A model generated the notes under the pieces. The model was not told the origin of the DNA and searched no databases. It saw nothing but the letters and a program-made list of their open reading frames with translations. A DNA stretch of 64,000 nucleotides from Triatoma infestans (Eukaryota; Arthropoda; Insecta; Hemiptera; Reduviidae): assembly GCA_011037195.1 (NCBI GenBank), contig JAAEAF010001501.1, forward strand, positions 1 through 64,000, read 5' to 3'. A program made the translations under genes and the position numbers. Shown here piece after piece: positions 1 to 13,400 of this stretch (positions are counted from its first letter, which is position 1; each line of letters starts with the position of its first letter).

Positions 1-292
1 TGAGCAAGCACAAACCATTGTAATGTCTTCTCCTCCCAACGTTCAAAACTTTCCTGTCATCTCCATTATTTTCCTTACTTTTCTGTTTCTTCTCATTCCA
101 TACCAAAAATTCGTAGTGAACTTTTCCACAATTACATTTCCGTGGCAGGGTGTGCTTCCACAAGCTTTAGATATCTCCAGTTTTGTGCTCCTTACCAGTA
201 AAACATTCTACCAAATTGTCATTCATAAGGTTGTTCAATTTCTTTATCCCTATATCTTGGAGTTGTCTTTCCAAATACCATTGTTTTGAATG
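1..292. other. No recognised gene (probable TopBP1 intron)
   Basis: Both strands carry partly open frames, but I recognise no family. Since the first TopBP1 exon seen starts mid-codon, this is most simply intron sequence. Confidence 0.4.
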
Positions 293-437
293 TCAGTTCC
301 TTACTATTATTTTCTCTTACAGGAGTAAGAAGAATATAGCGAATTATACTTCATAATTAAACTTTAATTATAATTATAAAGTATAATTCGCAATATTTTT
401 CTCACACCTGTAAGAGAAAATAATAGTAAGGAACTGA
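293..437. mobile_element. Palindromic MITE-like element
   Basis: The ends are inverted repeats, TCAGTTCCTTACTATTATTT on the left and its complement on the right, continuing inward through CTCTTACAG and, after a small bulge, CGAATTATAC. The centre is AT-rich. This is the shape of a nonautonomous foldback MITE. I could not identify a clear target duplication or superfamily. Confidence 0.6.
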
Positions 438-469
438 TGTTAAAAAAAATATATATAATTAAACTTTAA

Positions 470-790
470 ACCCCGTGTGGGTTCCGGGGTAGAATAGTCG
501 CACGGCTTTCTCCGCTTGTCGTAAAAGGCGACTAAAAGAGACCCCACTGTCCGTGGATGGAGGGCGTTTTCCTCTAATTCCTCTTTCCCATTCTCCTTTT
601 CTCCTTCAGTTTGCCCTTAGGGCGGACGGGGCTCTTAGCCGCAGTGAAGGCAGCCAATCTAGGGGTAGGTAGCCCGATATTAAACTTCTGGTCCTCCAGG
701 TTGGGAGTTTGGAGTTGGACCAGCTCCCCATCTCTAGTAAAAAACTTTTAATTGCTTTCAATCCAAAAAGGAAAACGCCGGATGGATTCA
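470..790. repeat. GC-rich interspersed repeat
   Basis: This block is far richer in GC than its surroundings and has structured pieces such as CCCCGTGTGGGTTCCGGGG and a GTCG/CGAC hairpin around TAAAAGG. It looks like a SINE or the conserved tail of a non-LTR element. No RNA polymerase III boxes are convincing. Confidence 0.4.
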
Positions 791-1458
791 ACAGGGCGCG
801 ATTTAGGCTTCGGAAACCTACTCGAAGGTTTTGATGAAAATATGTCTTAGGGAGTGCATCTTTAGATTTTTTTCCAATTTCTCGCAAGTTTCTCGAAAGT
901 ATCTAATAATTTTTTTATTGGAGATATAACTCTGTTATTTTTATTTGAAATACTTCTTTGAATATTCGGAAATTTTGGAGAAGTGACAATGTTAATTTTG
1001 CCCCTACTTTTCTAAATCTGATTTTTCAAATCCTATTTGAAGAAGATTTTCAGTACTTCTAACTATAAAATAAGTAATACTACTATAAATATATTGCTAG
1101 TAATCCAAGTTTGAAGAAAATTTTAAGATAGATCAATTGGATGTGCAATTTTTCTCTGCCGGATTTACCGGACTATCTTGAATACAGTTTCGAAGATTTT
1201 CTTCAATCTTGGGACGATATTTTTATAAATTATCATCCTTTTTTGTAACATTTATAATCTCTAAACTTCATAGAGTGTATTTTTCGAGTTTGTTGGAAGC
1301 GTTGCTTATTGATCTACTCTGTAAATAATCATTTGTATAAAGTTCTCTTAAAAATCAATATATGTAATGCTTTCCAACTATTGCATTTATGTATAAAAAA
1401 TTGTTTGAAAAATTCCAAGTTTGAAGGAGATTGACTGTTGGTCTTATTATGTTTTTAG
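791..1458. repeat. Diverged R-family sequence
   Basis: An AT-rich intron segment with fragments recalling the R family (CTCGAAAG, GAAGATTTTCTTCAA, TTTGAAATA). It is strongly diverged and contains no exon I can support. Confidence 0.35.
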
Positions 1459-4400
1459 ACCTCATGTGGTCAGTGTGGAATGGTTGTTAGCATCAATTAA
1501 ATGTAAAGGTTTAGCTCCTGTACAGCAGTATCTGTGTCTGCAGTCAAATGGCGGGAAAGGTCCTAGTGAATGTCCCCCACAATTGTCGTCTCCTCTTGGA
1601 TCAAAGGTATGGCAGCTTTTCGAATGCGTACTCATTTTAAGTGAAAAAAAAAAATTAATATCCAGTTTAAGAAAAATACCCTTATTAACATGTCATTAAA
1701 TTTCAGGGTATAGAGCTTCTCAAAAAACCAAGTGACGCTCTTGAGAACTCAATGAATGGAACCACTCCAGTATCCACGCTCAAGCATACCTCTAGAAAGC
1801 TCTTTGTTAAAGCTTATAGACCAAGTAGGAAATTATTATTTTATGGGCCTATGTTATGTTGTTCATTTAATCGTTATTTACATTTTACCGATTCCATAGA
1901 TCGTACGATGAATGAAAATAGTATGATGGAGCTAAAAAGTAATGGTGATGCAAATAAATCCCCTACAATTGAGGGCAACGAAAAAGATGATATTAATAAC
2001 AAATTATCTTCGGAATTTCAATTCCAGCAAAGCAAGAATGAAAAGCAAGTGCAAAAAAATTCTAGTAAATCTAATGAAGGACAACTTATTACTGCTAGGA
2101 CGAAAGAGCCAGATAAGAATAATATTACAGGTACCAGCGAGATGTCAACCATGAACCAAGGACCGTACTTTCAAGGTACATAGATGTCCTTTTGATCTTA
2201 TAGTATTATACACATTGTTCAGTATTAAACATGCAATGTTTTTAGTAAGCGACATATGAAAAGAACGGAATTTTGTTATATTTATTGCTGTAATATCTTT
2301 TCAGGTTTACTGTTTATGGTAGTTGGTTTTGAAGATCCCAGTCCAATTATTGCACCAATTGAAGAAGTTGGTGGCTGTGTAGTGAATCCAGCACAGTTTC
2401 AAGGTGTTGCCGATTATGCTGTAGTACCACTGGATGGAACTCCCGAGAAATTTTCTTCAATGGAAACAGTCACAGTTTTGTGGATAGTAAGGCATAATCA
2501 GTTTATGTATATAAATTTACTTTACTTTAATGGTTTTAGTTTCTCTTATTGCTTTAAGAGGAAATATTGCGATCGTATTAATTTTTGAAATTTGATTTTT
2601 TCACCGGAAATAATTGTTTTGAGGATATTATGCAACGAAAATGTAATGGTCTGTAACGTATATCTGTAACGTATAATACTGTAACGTTTTCCCCTCTAAA
2701 CTAGCTACTGCAACTAGTTTTAAGTGGGTTCGTATAGATAAAATGCTCTAAACTTCAATAAAGAAAACACCAGTTTATTGTTATACACAATAAATTACAA
2801 AATACAACACTTAATAATAATTACTTTACAGTTTAAACCACAAAAGTTCACTTTGTTCACTTTTTATACAGTTTTCACAAACTAGTGACTTGTTTGTAAC
2901 TCTCTTAACTCTCTGCGGTCCCACTATTTATACCGGTGGGGAATCTTCTAGGACTTCCTCGATTCTTCTAGAGAGAACTAGAGCGCCGCCAGCGCTTCCT
3001 GCGCGCACTAAGAGAACCTTAGGTACCTGCCTTCTCTCCTAGATGGCACTACTGGCTGCGTTACACTACATACATATATCTATAGTACATTTTGTTGGGA
3101 AAAATGTATGATGTTCTGGGGATTATGTGTGTACGGTTGTGTGTGTGTGTTGGTTGTTTGTTTGTTCTATTGGTTATTTTCATCATCATTACGTTCGACG
3201 TAAAGGTTTGAGCAAAGTCAGCCAACCGCAACTGTTCTCTATGATTTTCTTGAAAACGGTTCCAAACGAGTTTGTTGAAACCCATTTCATCCAAATTTTA
3301 GATATATATAAACTTACGACTTTTATTTGAAACATCCTGGAAAAATATACATAAATATTGCATACATCTTCCTGTAACGCCTACAAACATAAGTACTGAC
3401 TTATTTGAAACATTTTCCGAGGAAATTGATTTTTTGAGCCTTGAGGGGAAACAGTAATGTTTAGCTTTCCCCTAAAGTATTACTTCAATTCAGTGTATGG
3501 TTCTAGGGAAAGGATTAGCTCAGTGGTAGCGCGCTGGACTAGCAACGGGAAGTCCCGGGTTCAAGTCCAGCAGTACTGCCCTTAAATTTTCTCTTCTTTG
3601 GAGTCTCTACAGCTCACTGCCCGGTGAAGGGTAGTGGACTGATAAGGGCTCCAGAGGGGCACAATTGATCTTTCAGGTCGCAATGCAGTATCCGCCATCG
3701 ATCTATTCCATGGTTTTATCACTTACATAATATTAATGTACCCTCGAAGAATTGCTAGAATTCCATTAGAGACGATAAGATTTCTAATGAAGAGTTAATT
3801 GCGTTGTCAGAATGTTTCTTCACTGTACGATTTCTGTTTTAATAATGATTTAAATTAGAACATCTTACAATTAAACTATCTCTTTAGGAAGATTGCTGGG
3901 AACAAGCAAAAGTGCTGCCAGTAGAGTATTACCATCAGCCTCTGGTAATGAAGGGAGGCTGTAGTCCTTTGCAAGGGGTCACACTCTGTATTACTGGATT
4001 CATTGGTAAAGAAAGAAGTTATATTGGCCATGTTGCTACCTCTCTTGGCGCTGTGTGAGTTTATAATAACTCTTTTAACCTCTTTTATCATGAAAAAGTT
4101 TTTGAATTTTTTTTGTTTTTAATTTTGTTAACACAGTGTTCAAGATTCATTCTCTCGTAAGGATCATCCTGATAAGGGTGTACTACGTTCTACACATTTA
4201 GTGTGCAAGTCGCCACAGGGTAGTAAGTATGCAGCTGCAAAAAAGTGGGGCTTGCCGACCGTTTCTAAGGATTGGCTATCTTCTTGTGCAGCTACAGGTA
4301 TCAGACAACCTGAAGAGAACTATCGCCCCGATCTAGGTAAAGAATACGATCTCAGTTAGACGCAGAGATTCCCCCTTGAGTATCTTATTAGCGATTGTGA

Positions 4401-7400
4401 TTATTATTGCTATTATTACTTTCCAAGATGGAGTAACAACTAATGCAACCACATCAGCAGATGATCATCCGGCAATAAAACGGCTAAAAACATCATCAGA
4501 AACGGGTACATCAGGTGCAGATCCGTCTGTTATTGTGGAGAAAACACCATTAATATTAAATATAAAACGTCCCAACATAGAATTTACAAAGCCTTCCACT
4601 TCTAGTTCTTCAGTTAATATAGCAAAGGAAGCAGAAATGAAAAAAACAATATCCACAGCTTTATATGAAGATACCATGCCTCAAGAACAGGAGAAGACTA
4701 ATACAGAGGCCGAAGAATTCTGCAGCTTCCAGACACCACGAACAGTGAAATCGAAATTGCAATCGTCCCGATCTTCTTTGGCTCCTAATGAATCAATTGT
4801 CGAAGAACAAAGGCCTGATTTTCTGTCAACTAGTGACAGGAAAAGGGTAAGTGGATAAGACCAATCTTTCCAAAAATTACGTGTACATTAAATGTAACCA
4901 AAGGAATCCGATCTATGTCCAATGTTGTTGTGGTTTGTTTACAGTTATCATGTTTGTCCGTTGGTCCATCGCCTGGACATGTAGACACACCGGATAGCCC
5001 TTATGGACAAGTATTTACTGATGGTACACCAAGTCCACAGACGAGAAAACGTTGGAAGAAATGGATAGATAATCTGCCGGATCTGTACAGTGGTAGTCCT
5101 ATATTTTCACGTAAACGAAGGCCAAGCACAGTTCAGTATAATTATATCATTTATTCGAGGTTTTTGTCTTTAAATTACAATTTTTGTCTGTGATTATAAA
5201 CTAAAAAAAAAGTTATCTGTGAATAGAAAGAAAATTGTTAGGGATGTATAGAGAAATGGCCTTCCGTAGTTTAGAATATCAATTGTGGTTCCTTTATTGT
5301 TATTATTGTTGCTTATCTGAGGGAGGACTGCATAGCTTCTCGAACAAAAACACAGACAACAAACACAGATAGAAAATCTTTTCCTTCCAGAGGTCTTGAA
5401 TCTAATCTCTTCACAACCTAAACAATCTTTAATGAAATAATGGGCGCTGTTTTCTCTTCATACATGTGCCATACACGGTGATTTCTCCTTAAACTACAAT
5501 ATCCTGCAGGAGTCCACCACTGATACTCTTGCATATTATTGTTTTATACATTTTATGAAGTCACCTTTAAACAACTATGTTTATAAATGGAGACGAGTGT
5601 GTGAGTATGTGTATTTGTTTGTTTGTGTGTGTGTGTGTGTGTGTGTGTGGCGAAAAGCTAGAGACGTGTGTCTGGATACGACTAACCTAATCGTTGTACA
5701 CGTCACTGTCTCTGCTGGTCCTATGAGGATCCGAACATATGTTGAGGTGCTTTTAGGTAAGCACTCTTCTTAGGGGATAGTGGGCTGCCCACGTTTTTCA
5801 GAGATAACTTGGCATCCCTGCAATTATTCCAGCCTAGCAATATGAACTATATTTAGATTGACACCCACCACCCAGTCATGCAAATGTATATATACATATG
5901 TTTACATTTTATATACATAAATTGAAAAACGCAAACTTGGTGGGCGGTCCCTGGGCTCTCGCACATACCCATCTATATAGAAGCCCCTAACCTAACCCCT
6001 AACGCTGAGTGTGACGCCCCGAAACAATAGAAATGAACTTAACTAAGCTAATCCTAACCTACAGGTCCCCCAGTACTCGATATTCCTGGGAGGACAAAGA
6101 ACCCAATGTATATCTATCGTAACCTATCTTCCATTCATTCCAATGCAGTTGAAATTTATTTATACCCTTGCACTCTGAGCTCGTACATTCAATCATGCAC
6201 ACTCTTACGCCCCTCAGTTCACAATATTCCTGGGGGGTACGAGAAAACCCTACATCTAATCTTACAAACTATTCTAAAACTACACAATATGATATTTATA
6301 TCTCGGTCCTGCAGAGGTAGTTGATAGGTGTTAACTGTTTGGATATTACCATACTCACAAGCAGACTCCAGATTACCGCCACACATACTGAGATTGTACA
6401 AATCATTGACTACACATTGTACACTTTCTCTTTACAAACACTGGCAATCAAGGCAAACGAACTTCAGTAGATTTTTTTGGAGCACAGTGATTTGGCTTGT
6501 ATGTGATTTGGCTACATTACTAACATTGCTGATCTCTTGTTGGAATTTCTTAAAATTTATTTCTGTTTTGTTTATAGCCTCTAAATGTCTTATTGAACCA
6601 GTTGTGGGTGAAATTTGGTGGTGCGAAAATCGACGGTATAGAACCGGAAACTGGGAATCTTCTTCCTGATGTAATTTTATTTGTTTTTTATTTTTAATGT
6701 ATTTTTACTAATTTACTAGTACTGATAACAACGGTATTTTACTGTTTTATTATAGGGGCCATTTTCAGTATGGGCACATGAAAAATCTCATCAAGACATT
6801 GAATTACAGAATGGAGAACTTGTCGTAAGTTCGTTTTTAATTATAATTATAGAGTTTCTTGGATCTGGTATTTAGTCCGAAAGTAAATTTATCAAGTTCG
6901 TGTTGAGGGTTGTCTTCAATGTAATATTTCTGTTATGAACAGAAATACTACGTTGAAGTAAACATTCTACACGAACTTGATAAATTAACACTGATGATGG
7001 ATGAAAATCCGAAACAAGTCAGGAATATTAGAAATATGCATGCTACAACGGATAAAATACCAATTGTTATCCAATATTGCAGACCCATCCATATATTGAA
7101 AAGTTTCTTGGATGTTTATTGCCCAGGGATTTCAATTAAACAATGCATTCCCTTTTTCTCTGTTCCAGTTGAAAGGTACCAATATTTCAAGTGCAGATCT
7201 TTCTTCGGTAAGATTATTAACATTTGTGTATTTAAAATTATTAATTTACATATAGTCATAATGAGGCGGACTAAATTCGCCAACAACTTAGAAAGCTACT
7301 GTGAAAAGTGGAACTTTCAAGTGAACCTTAACAAATCGAAAATCGTAATTTTTAAACACAGAACAAACGCACAACAGAAAAAAGACAGCAAAAAACGAAA

Positions 7401-10400
7401 AGTGGTACTATCAGAACAATTTATTTGAAATAGTAAAAGAATATGATTATTTAGGAGTTAAATTCACATTAAATTTAAATTTTGCCAACAACATACGATA
7501 CAGATAAGTAAAGCTAAAATAGCGCTAAATATTTTTAATAGCATTCTCTTTTCAAATAAGTGTAATTGGATTCAAAGTTGAAAATATTTTACGCTGCATC
7601 TCGTGTAATAATGTTTTATGCGCTCAAGTTTGGCGTTGGAGACAATATGAAAATTACTAAAAAAGTGTCAGAGAATGTTTTAAAGAGTTTACTGTCTGCC
7701 ATATTATTTTTTATTATTTGAATGTAAATAGCATGTTTGCGTACACCTTCCGCCTTTATATGAAGTAGGTTAAAAAAATTGTAAATGTAATGGACAATAA
7801 CCAGTTGCCAAAAATATTAGCAATGTCAATAATAAATAAAAAGATTTGTTGGACTAAAGAATGGCTGATCCTCTTAAATGAATTGAATTTAATTGATGCT
7901 ACTAGTATTGATGTGAGTCAATGGGTTGATCTGTCTGATGTTTTGTTAAAATGTATAATTAATAAGGAACACAAGCAGTTGATACCCAGAGCTCAAGGCA
8001 CTTCAAACCATTTACTGTATGCGCATTTGAAAATCGATTTGAATAATCATTATTTAAATTTGGATAATTTTCTGATTTAAAAGTTGATTATTAATGTAAG
8101 ATCAGAGATGTTGAATCTAACTTGCACCTCTTGCAAACCTGATACCTTCTGCCCAATGTGCAATGGGGTGAAATAGTGCAAGGAGGACCTTTTTCATTTT
8201 CTATTTGAATGTTCCGGCCTATATCAACTTAGAGAGCATTGTCCTACTGGGTAGGACTGTTTTAGTAGCAGAGGAGGGGTGTGATCAATGGTGGCTGCGG
8301 CTGGGATCCGCTTGCTTACGATGTAAAGAAAGCCTATGAATTGAGAAAAAAAATTGTTTAGCGAATAAATAACGATACCATTTTTAAATGTTGCAATGTT
8401 TCTTACTTTCAAATTGTTTAATAATTTAATTATTATACTTACTTGTTATGTTGATTTATTTGTTACGTTTAAGCAGTATGGGGTACACCTAACGGTCTTA
8501 TGACCATTGGTTTGTTACTATTGTTTATAACACTATTTTGTATTTGCATTAAATCAATAAACGAAATTATAAAAAAAATTATTAATTTATTTAAAAAAAA
8601 AATTATTTCATTTGTTTTTACTTGTTTTAGGATTTAGTAGAAATGGAAGGGGATAAAGTAGTCGTTGATGAAAATGAGAAGGTTTTTATAATGTTATGGT
8701 TTTTATAATGGTTTATTATGTTAAAATATTATTTTATCAAATTCAATAGTATGAACGATGTATAAAACATTGTTTCTTTGTTTTCAGCCAGCTTCTTCAG
8801 CAATCAAGGAAAAGGATGATGAATCATTTACAGTGAAGAGGCGAAATTTGGCAAGTTCCTCCGAGGTGATTAAAAAAAAAAAAAAAATGAATTATCCATT
8901 TTTTATATGAAAACATTTATTGAAGCGCCTCACAACATAACTTTTTACAATACTGATTTTCAAAAAAAAAAAAAAAATTTCCAGAAGTTTAGTTGCCTTA
9001 CTTCCTACCACATACCGGAACCGTTATTGTAACACAGGCATTATATTATGAGCCTAGCATCCCAGCTTCCACATAGCCACTTAAAAGAAATGTGTATATA
9101 TATATATTAGAATATATATAAAGAAATATATATACATATTCATTTCAAATTTCATAAAAAAATTGTTCAGTTTACGAATAAATTCCATTCTGAAAATTCA
9201 CACGTTTGGTTAATCTTTTTTCTTCAAATTGTCTACAATTCTAAACAACTACAATTCTCCTCTAGACATATAGTCAGGAGAATTTAGTGGGAGGGGGGAT
9301 ATCTAAGTTCATTGTTCCCCTAGATCCCCCAAAATTCAATTTACCCAGAAAATGTAAAACCAAATAAAAGATAAAAGTGATAAGCTTATAGCGGTGGAGT
9401 TGGTATACAAAGTTAAAAGAAAACAAAAGGAAAAAGTCAGTAAAATTGCAACTACGGCTGGCATCTTTTGACCGACCGAAGTCTTCCTGTTGGATCTTAT
9501 AGTGGTAACTAAACGGAATATTAAGTTTCAGTTTCCCCATAATTTTCAATTTTTGAAATATTTTTCATTTTAGTTTTCTTTAAATTTGGAATGTTAACTG
9601 CACAGATAAAAACATATCACTTTTATTCGAAACATTTTTCAGAAAAACTGATGTTGGAGGGTTTCTGGGGGAGCTGTCAGGATAAAATTTAAACTGTCGC
9701 TACAAGGCTTGTTATGGTTGAAACAGAGGGGCTGTCAAATTTTAGAGAAAAAAATCTGCTGGGAACACTCACACGACTTTCTCTTACTCCAATTAACTAA
9801 CACACTTTTTCTCCGTTAAAAAAAAAAAAAAATGTTTAAAATTGCAGCTACAATTGTTTAGTTGGGCCATAACAAAAAAAAAATAGGGTGGGGATTGTGC
9901 TTTTATAGTGGAGTGGACTTGTGTGAAGCGCCTCCTTGACAAAACCAACAAAGCTTGTGCAGTTTAAATTTAAACCAAACTGACAGACCAGTAAAAGCCC
10001 TGAAAAATATATATATTTTTTTTTTTTGGAAAGTGATATGTTTATGTCCGTGTAGTTAGCATCCCAAGTTTAAAGGAAATCGTTCTAGTTGTTTTTGAGA
10101 TAATTCTAAAAAACTCAAAAACCTATTCTGTAATGTTGCACTTCCGTTTAACCGTTCTGTTCAAATTTGGAATTCTAGCAATACTTCATACGCATATTAA
10201 TATTATATAAGTGATACATGGAACCATACATTGAGTTAAATTAGTACTGTAGAGGAATGCTTAAAACCCTATATATATGTACATATATAAGTTTGAAGTA
10301 AAAAAGTATAAGCAAAAAAATTCGGGAACTTGTTGGGGAAGTCATTTTAAGTAAACAATCTTAAATGAACATAGATCCCATTTCAATCAATTATAGAATA

Positions 10401-13400
10401 CAACTGTTCAAAGTTACCAATGGCTTTACCAATGGAAATTTGAGGAGATCGTAATAAGTATTACCTCTTACGTAGGTAAAAGTGGAAGTAAATCGGTTCC
10501 CCTCTTCCCCTATTGGAAGTAAACTGCCCAAAGATCATTAAGGTTGAACCGAATTCAAATACTTTTTGTTTAATATTATTACAAGTTATGCAATTGACAT
10601 TAAATCATTATCATCTAGTTAAAAGTTTCCATATCCCAAGTAAACATCCCCACTTGAAAACACTCTATTGCTTGTTTGCAAAAAATTAATCTGTTTTTTG
10701 AGAAGCCCATTTAATGTCCCTTTGGAATTGGAATTTCTCTTTATTCTTATTTTATACAACATTTTGTTCATGTTTTCCAGTGTTCACAAATTAGGATTGG
10801 TTTTCGTAAACAAAATCAAGAACAAAATCAGGCAACTCCTCTAAGGTATTATAGTTAACTTGTTTTAATGAATAAGTTTTTTCACATTTTTATTGCAATT
10901 AAAATGTGAATCGCTATTTTTTTTTTTTTTTAATATTTAATTTTACAATTGATGATCTAGAAAAGAAACAGAAAAAGAATCCAAAGTGAATAGTGATAAA
11001 TCCAGTGATGAAGAATACTCACCAACCCAACAGAGAGGTGTCATGTCCGAAAGATTGGCCAGTCGAATACTGGAAGCTAAAAAAGCTGCATCATCTGGCA
11101 ATGATTATGAATTTGTGGACAAAAATGTTGCCCAAAGTATAGTTTCATTTTTAAAATCATCTAAAAAAATAATTTATTGCTGTTTATTACTTAGTGTCGT
11201 TTTAAATAGTAAACCCCATATCAGAATAGTATTAGCGGTTTAGGTTTTTTATCCACTTGTGATTATAACATGATTACCCGTAGGAAAAGAAATGAACTAG
11301 CCACTTCTCCCCAAGTCTTTAACATTTCCCAGCTAACAAACAACATTTACACTATTTATCCTGAGAACATTCTAGGAAACGCGTACCTCTCTTGAAAATT
11401 AATTTATATTCAAACTTGTTTTTAATTTTATAATAATAATTGTATTACTTATATTCATATCTTCTTAATGATTAATGACGTTATTATGAACATTTTGTAT
11501 ATGTAAGGAAAAATCTAGTGTGAAGCACTCACACAACTTTCTCTTATTGGAGTCTACAAAATTGTAATTGGCAAATTTTATAGTTAGTATACCAAATTTA
11601 ATGAAATTCGTTGGTGTTTTTATGAAGAAAATAGCGACAACTGTTCAGTAAAAACGCACTTCCGGTTTACTAATTTTCTTGAAACTCGGAATTTTGGCAA
11701 TTTTTTTATTTCTAATTAACTTTGTCAATCAACTAAGATAGCATCTGGGATTTTATCCGGTATTATATCTGGTATATTTCGTTATGCTGTTCAACACGCA
11801 CACCATTTTCTAAAAACCACTTTTTTTGGACTCAGGGGACCTTAAAAACTTGTATTTCCGGTAATGACGCAATGTCGAAAATTTGACACCATTACAATGC
11901 TTTTCTTAGGAGTAAGAGAGAAGCTATGACAGAAATTTTTTTTTGGATAATGGTACAATTACATAACAATACAAGCCTCACAAATCGTTGTCCCTATTTT
12001 CAACATTATATTTAGTGTAGGCTCATAAAATTATATGGCAAAAGAATGTACCCGCTTAACATTTAATTGAACTAATATTAGTTGATTACACATGAAACAA
12101 TAAACTTCACAGTATATTAGTAAACTCTCCTCCCAGATAAAAACTTATAAATTACTTTAGATAAATTCTTTAAAAAAATAAAAAAAATATTCTGCATGAA
12201 GCTTTGTAAAATTCTTTGTGGTGGAGATAAAGAGAAACTGCAATTAAAAAGTATGTTTCAATTTGATTTGATGAAAATGGAATTATCCAAAAACATTACT
12301 AAATTCTCTTTGCTTTAAAAACTCAAATTCTAAGCTAAAAAACTCACCTAACCCCCTAATACAACATAATAAAAACAGTAATTCAGTGAAATATTTGAAA
12401 CTTGGAATCTTTTGTTTTGCGATACTACTGAATGGAATGTTTTGGCTTGCCGTTATTTTTTCAACAAAAATACGAACCTGTTCCTTTAAACTCCTGTGGT
12501 GTAGACCAAATACTTATGCATAGGCTACTTTTGTTTGAAACATTTTACGATGAAAAATTACATTTAGGAAACGCAAGATCTCTCTCGCTTTCCCTCAAAA
12601 GTATCATAGTTTAGGTTCTCTTCCTCTAGATATTTGATGCTAACCAATTTTCTAAATGCATAACCCTTTTTACTTTCTTTTAATTAAAAGTTACTTTTAA
12701 GTTGTATGATTGTAAGTTAATTTATAACAAAGACACTCCTTTTATTGATTTTTTTTTTTTAATTTTTTTCTTATAGGCTTGAAACGAAGGTCACCAGAAG
12801 TACCTAATAATTCAGTAGATTGGGGATGGACAGTGGCTAATGACAATGCGGTAAAATTATTTATTTTTTATTTACCTAATTAACTAAATACTATACATTT
12901 TAAGAAGCTCTCTGATTTACTATAAAGTGTTACCAACTTACACCCCGAAATGATATTATATTTTATGGCTAATTGTTGGAAGACTTGTAGAATCTTAATA
13001 GTTAGAACTTCCGCAGTTTTTAAATACTGGTAATAATATTTTCTATAAAAATTCTGTCTCTAATCAAATAAGATAATTCAAGGTGCGCAGGGGATCTTTA
13101 CAATGTCGATATTATATTATTTATCAGGACTTCCTGAAAATCGGAAAAAACTCGATGGCCACAAAATGAAGTACAGACTATCGCAGAAAAAAAAAAAATC
13201 TCCGAAATCTAAATTAATTATTATAAATTTCATTAGTTAATATATTTATACATTCTTTCATTTTAGAAGACAAAAAATTCAGAAAATGATAGCAGTCAGC
13301 CATCAAAGCGTTTTTCAAATGAGAACACCAAAAATAGTAAGAGTGATAAATCAAATGCCAAAGAAGGCGACCTTGTTGAAGATGAGACAAAGGAAGAAGA

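Noticed and set aside
23..289. Open frame near the window start
   Set aside because: No recognisable domain on either strand; left as unassigned intron sequence.
3508..3580. Possible functional tRNA gene
   Set aside because: The A and B boxes are good, but the anticodon and acceptor stems do not pair and a repeated body follows, so it is a SINE head.
4376..4858. Open frame starting with a hydrophobic MSILLAIVIIIAIITF segment
   Set aside because: The hydrophobic start is intron translated by chance; the splice acceptor at 4427 joins the rest in phase to TopBP1.
13110..13190. Possible further family B half-copy
   Set aside because: Scattered similarity (TATCAGGACTTCCTGA, GGCCACAAAATGAAG), but no ribozyme core or arm structure remains, so I did not list it as an element.
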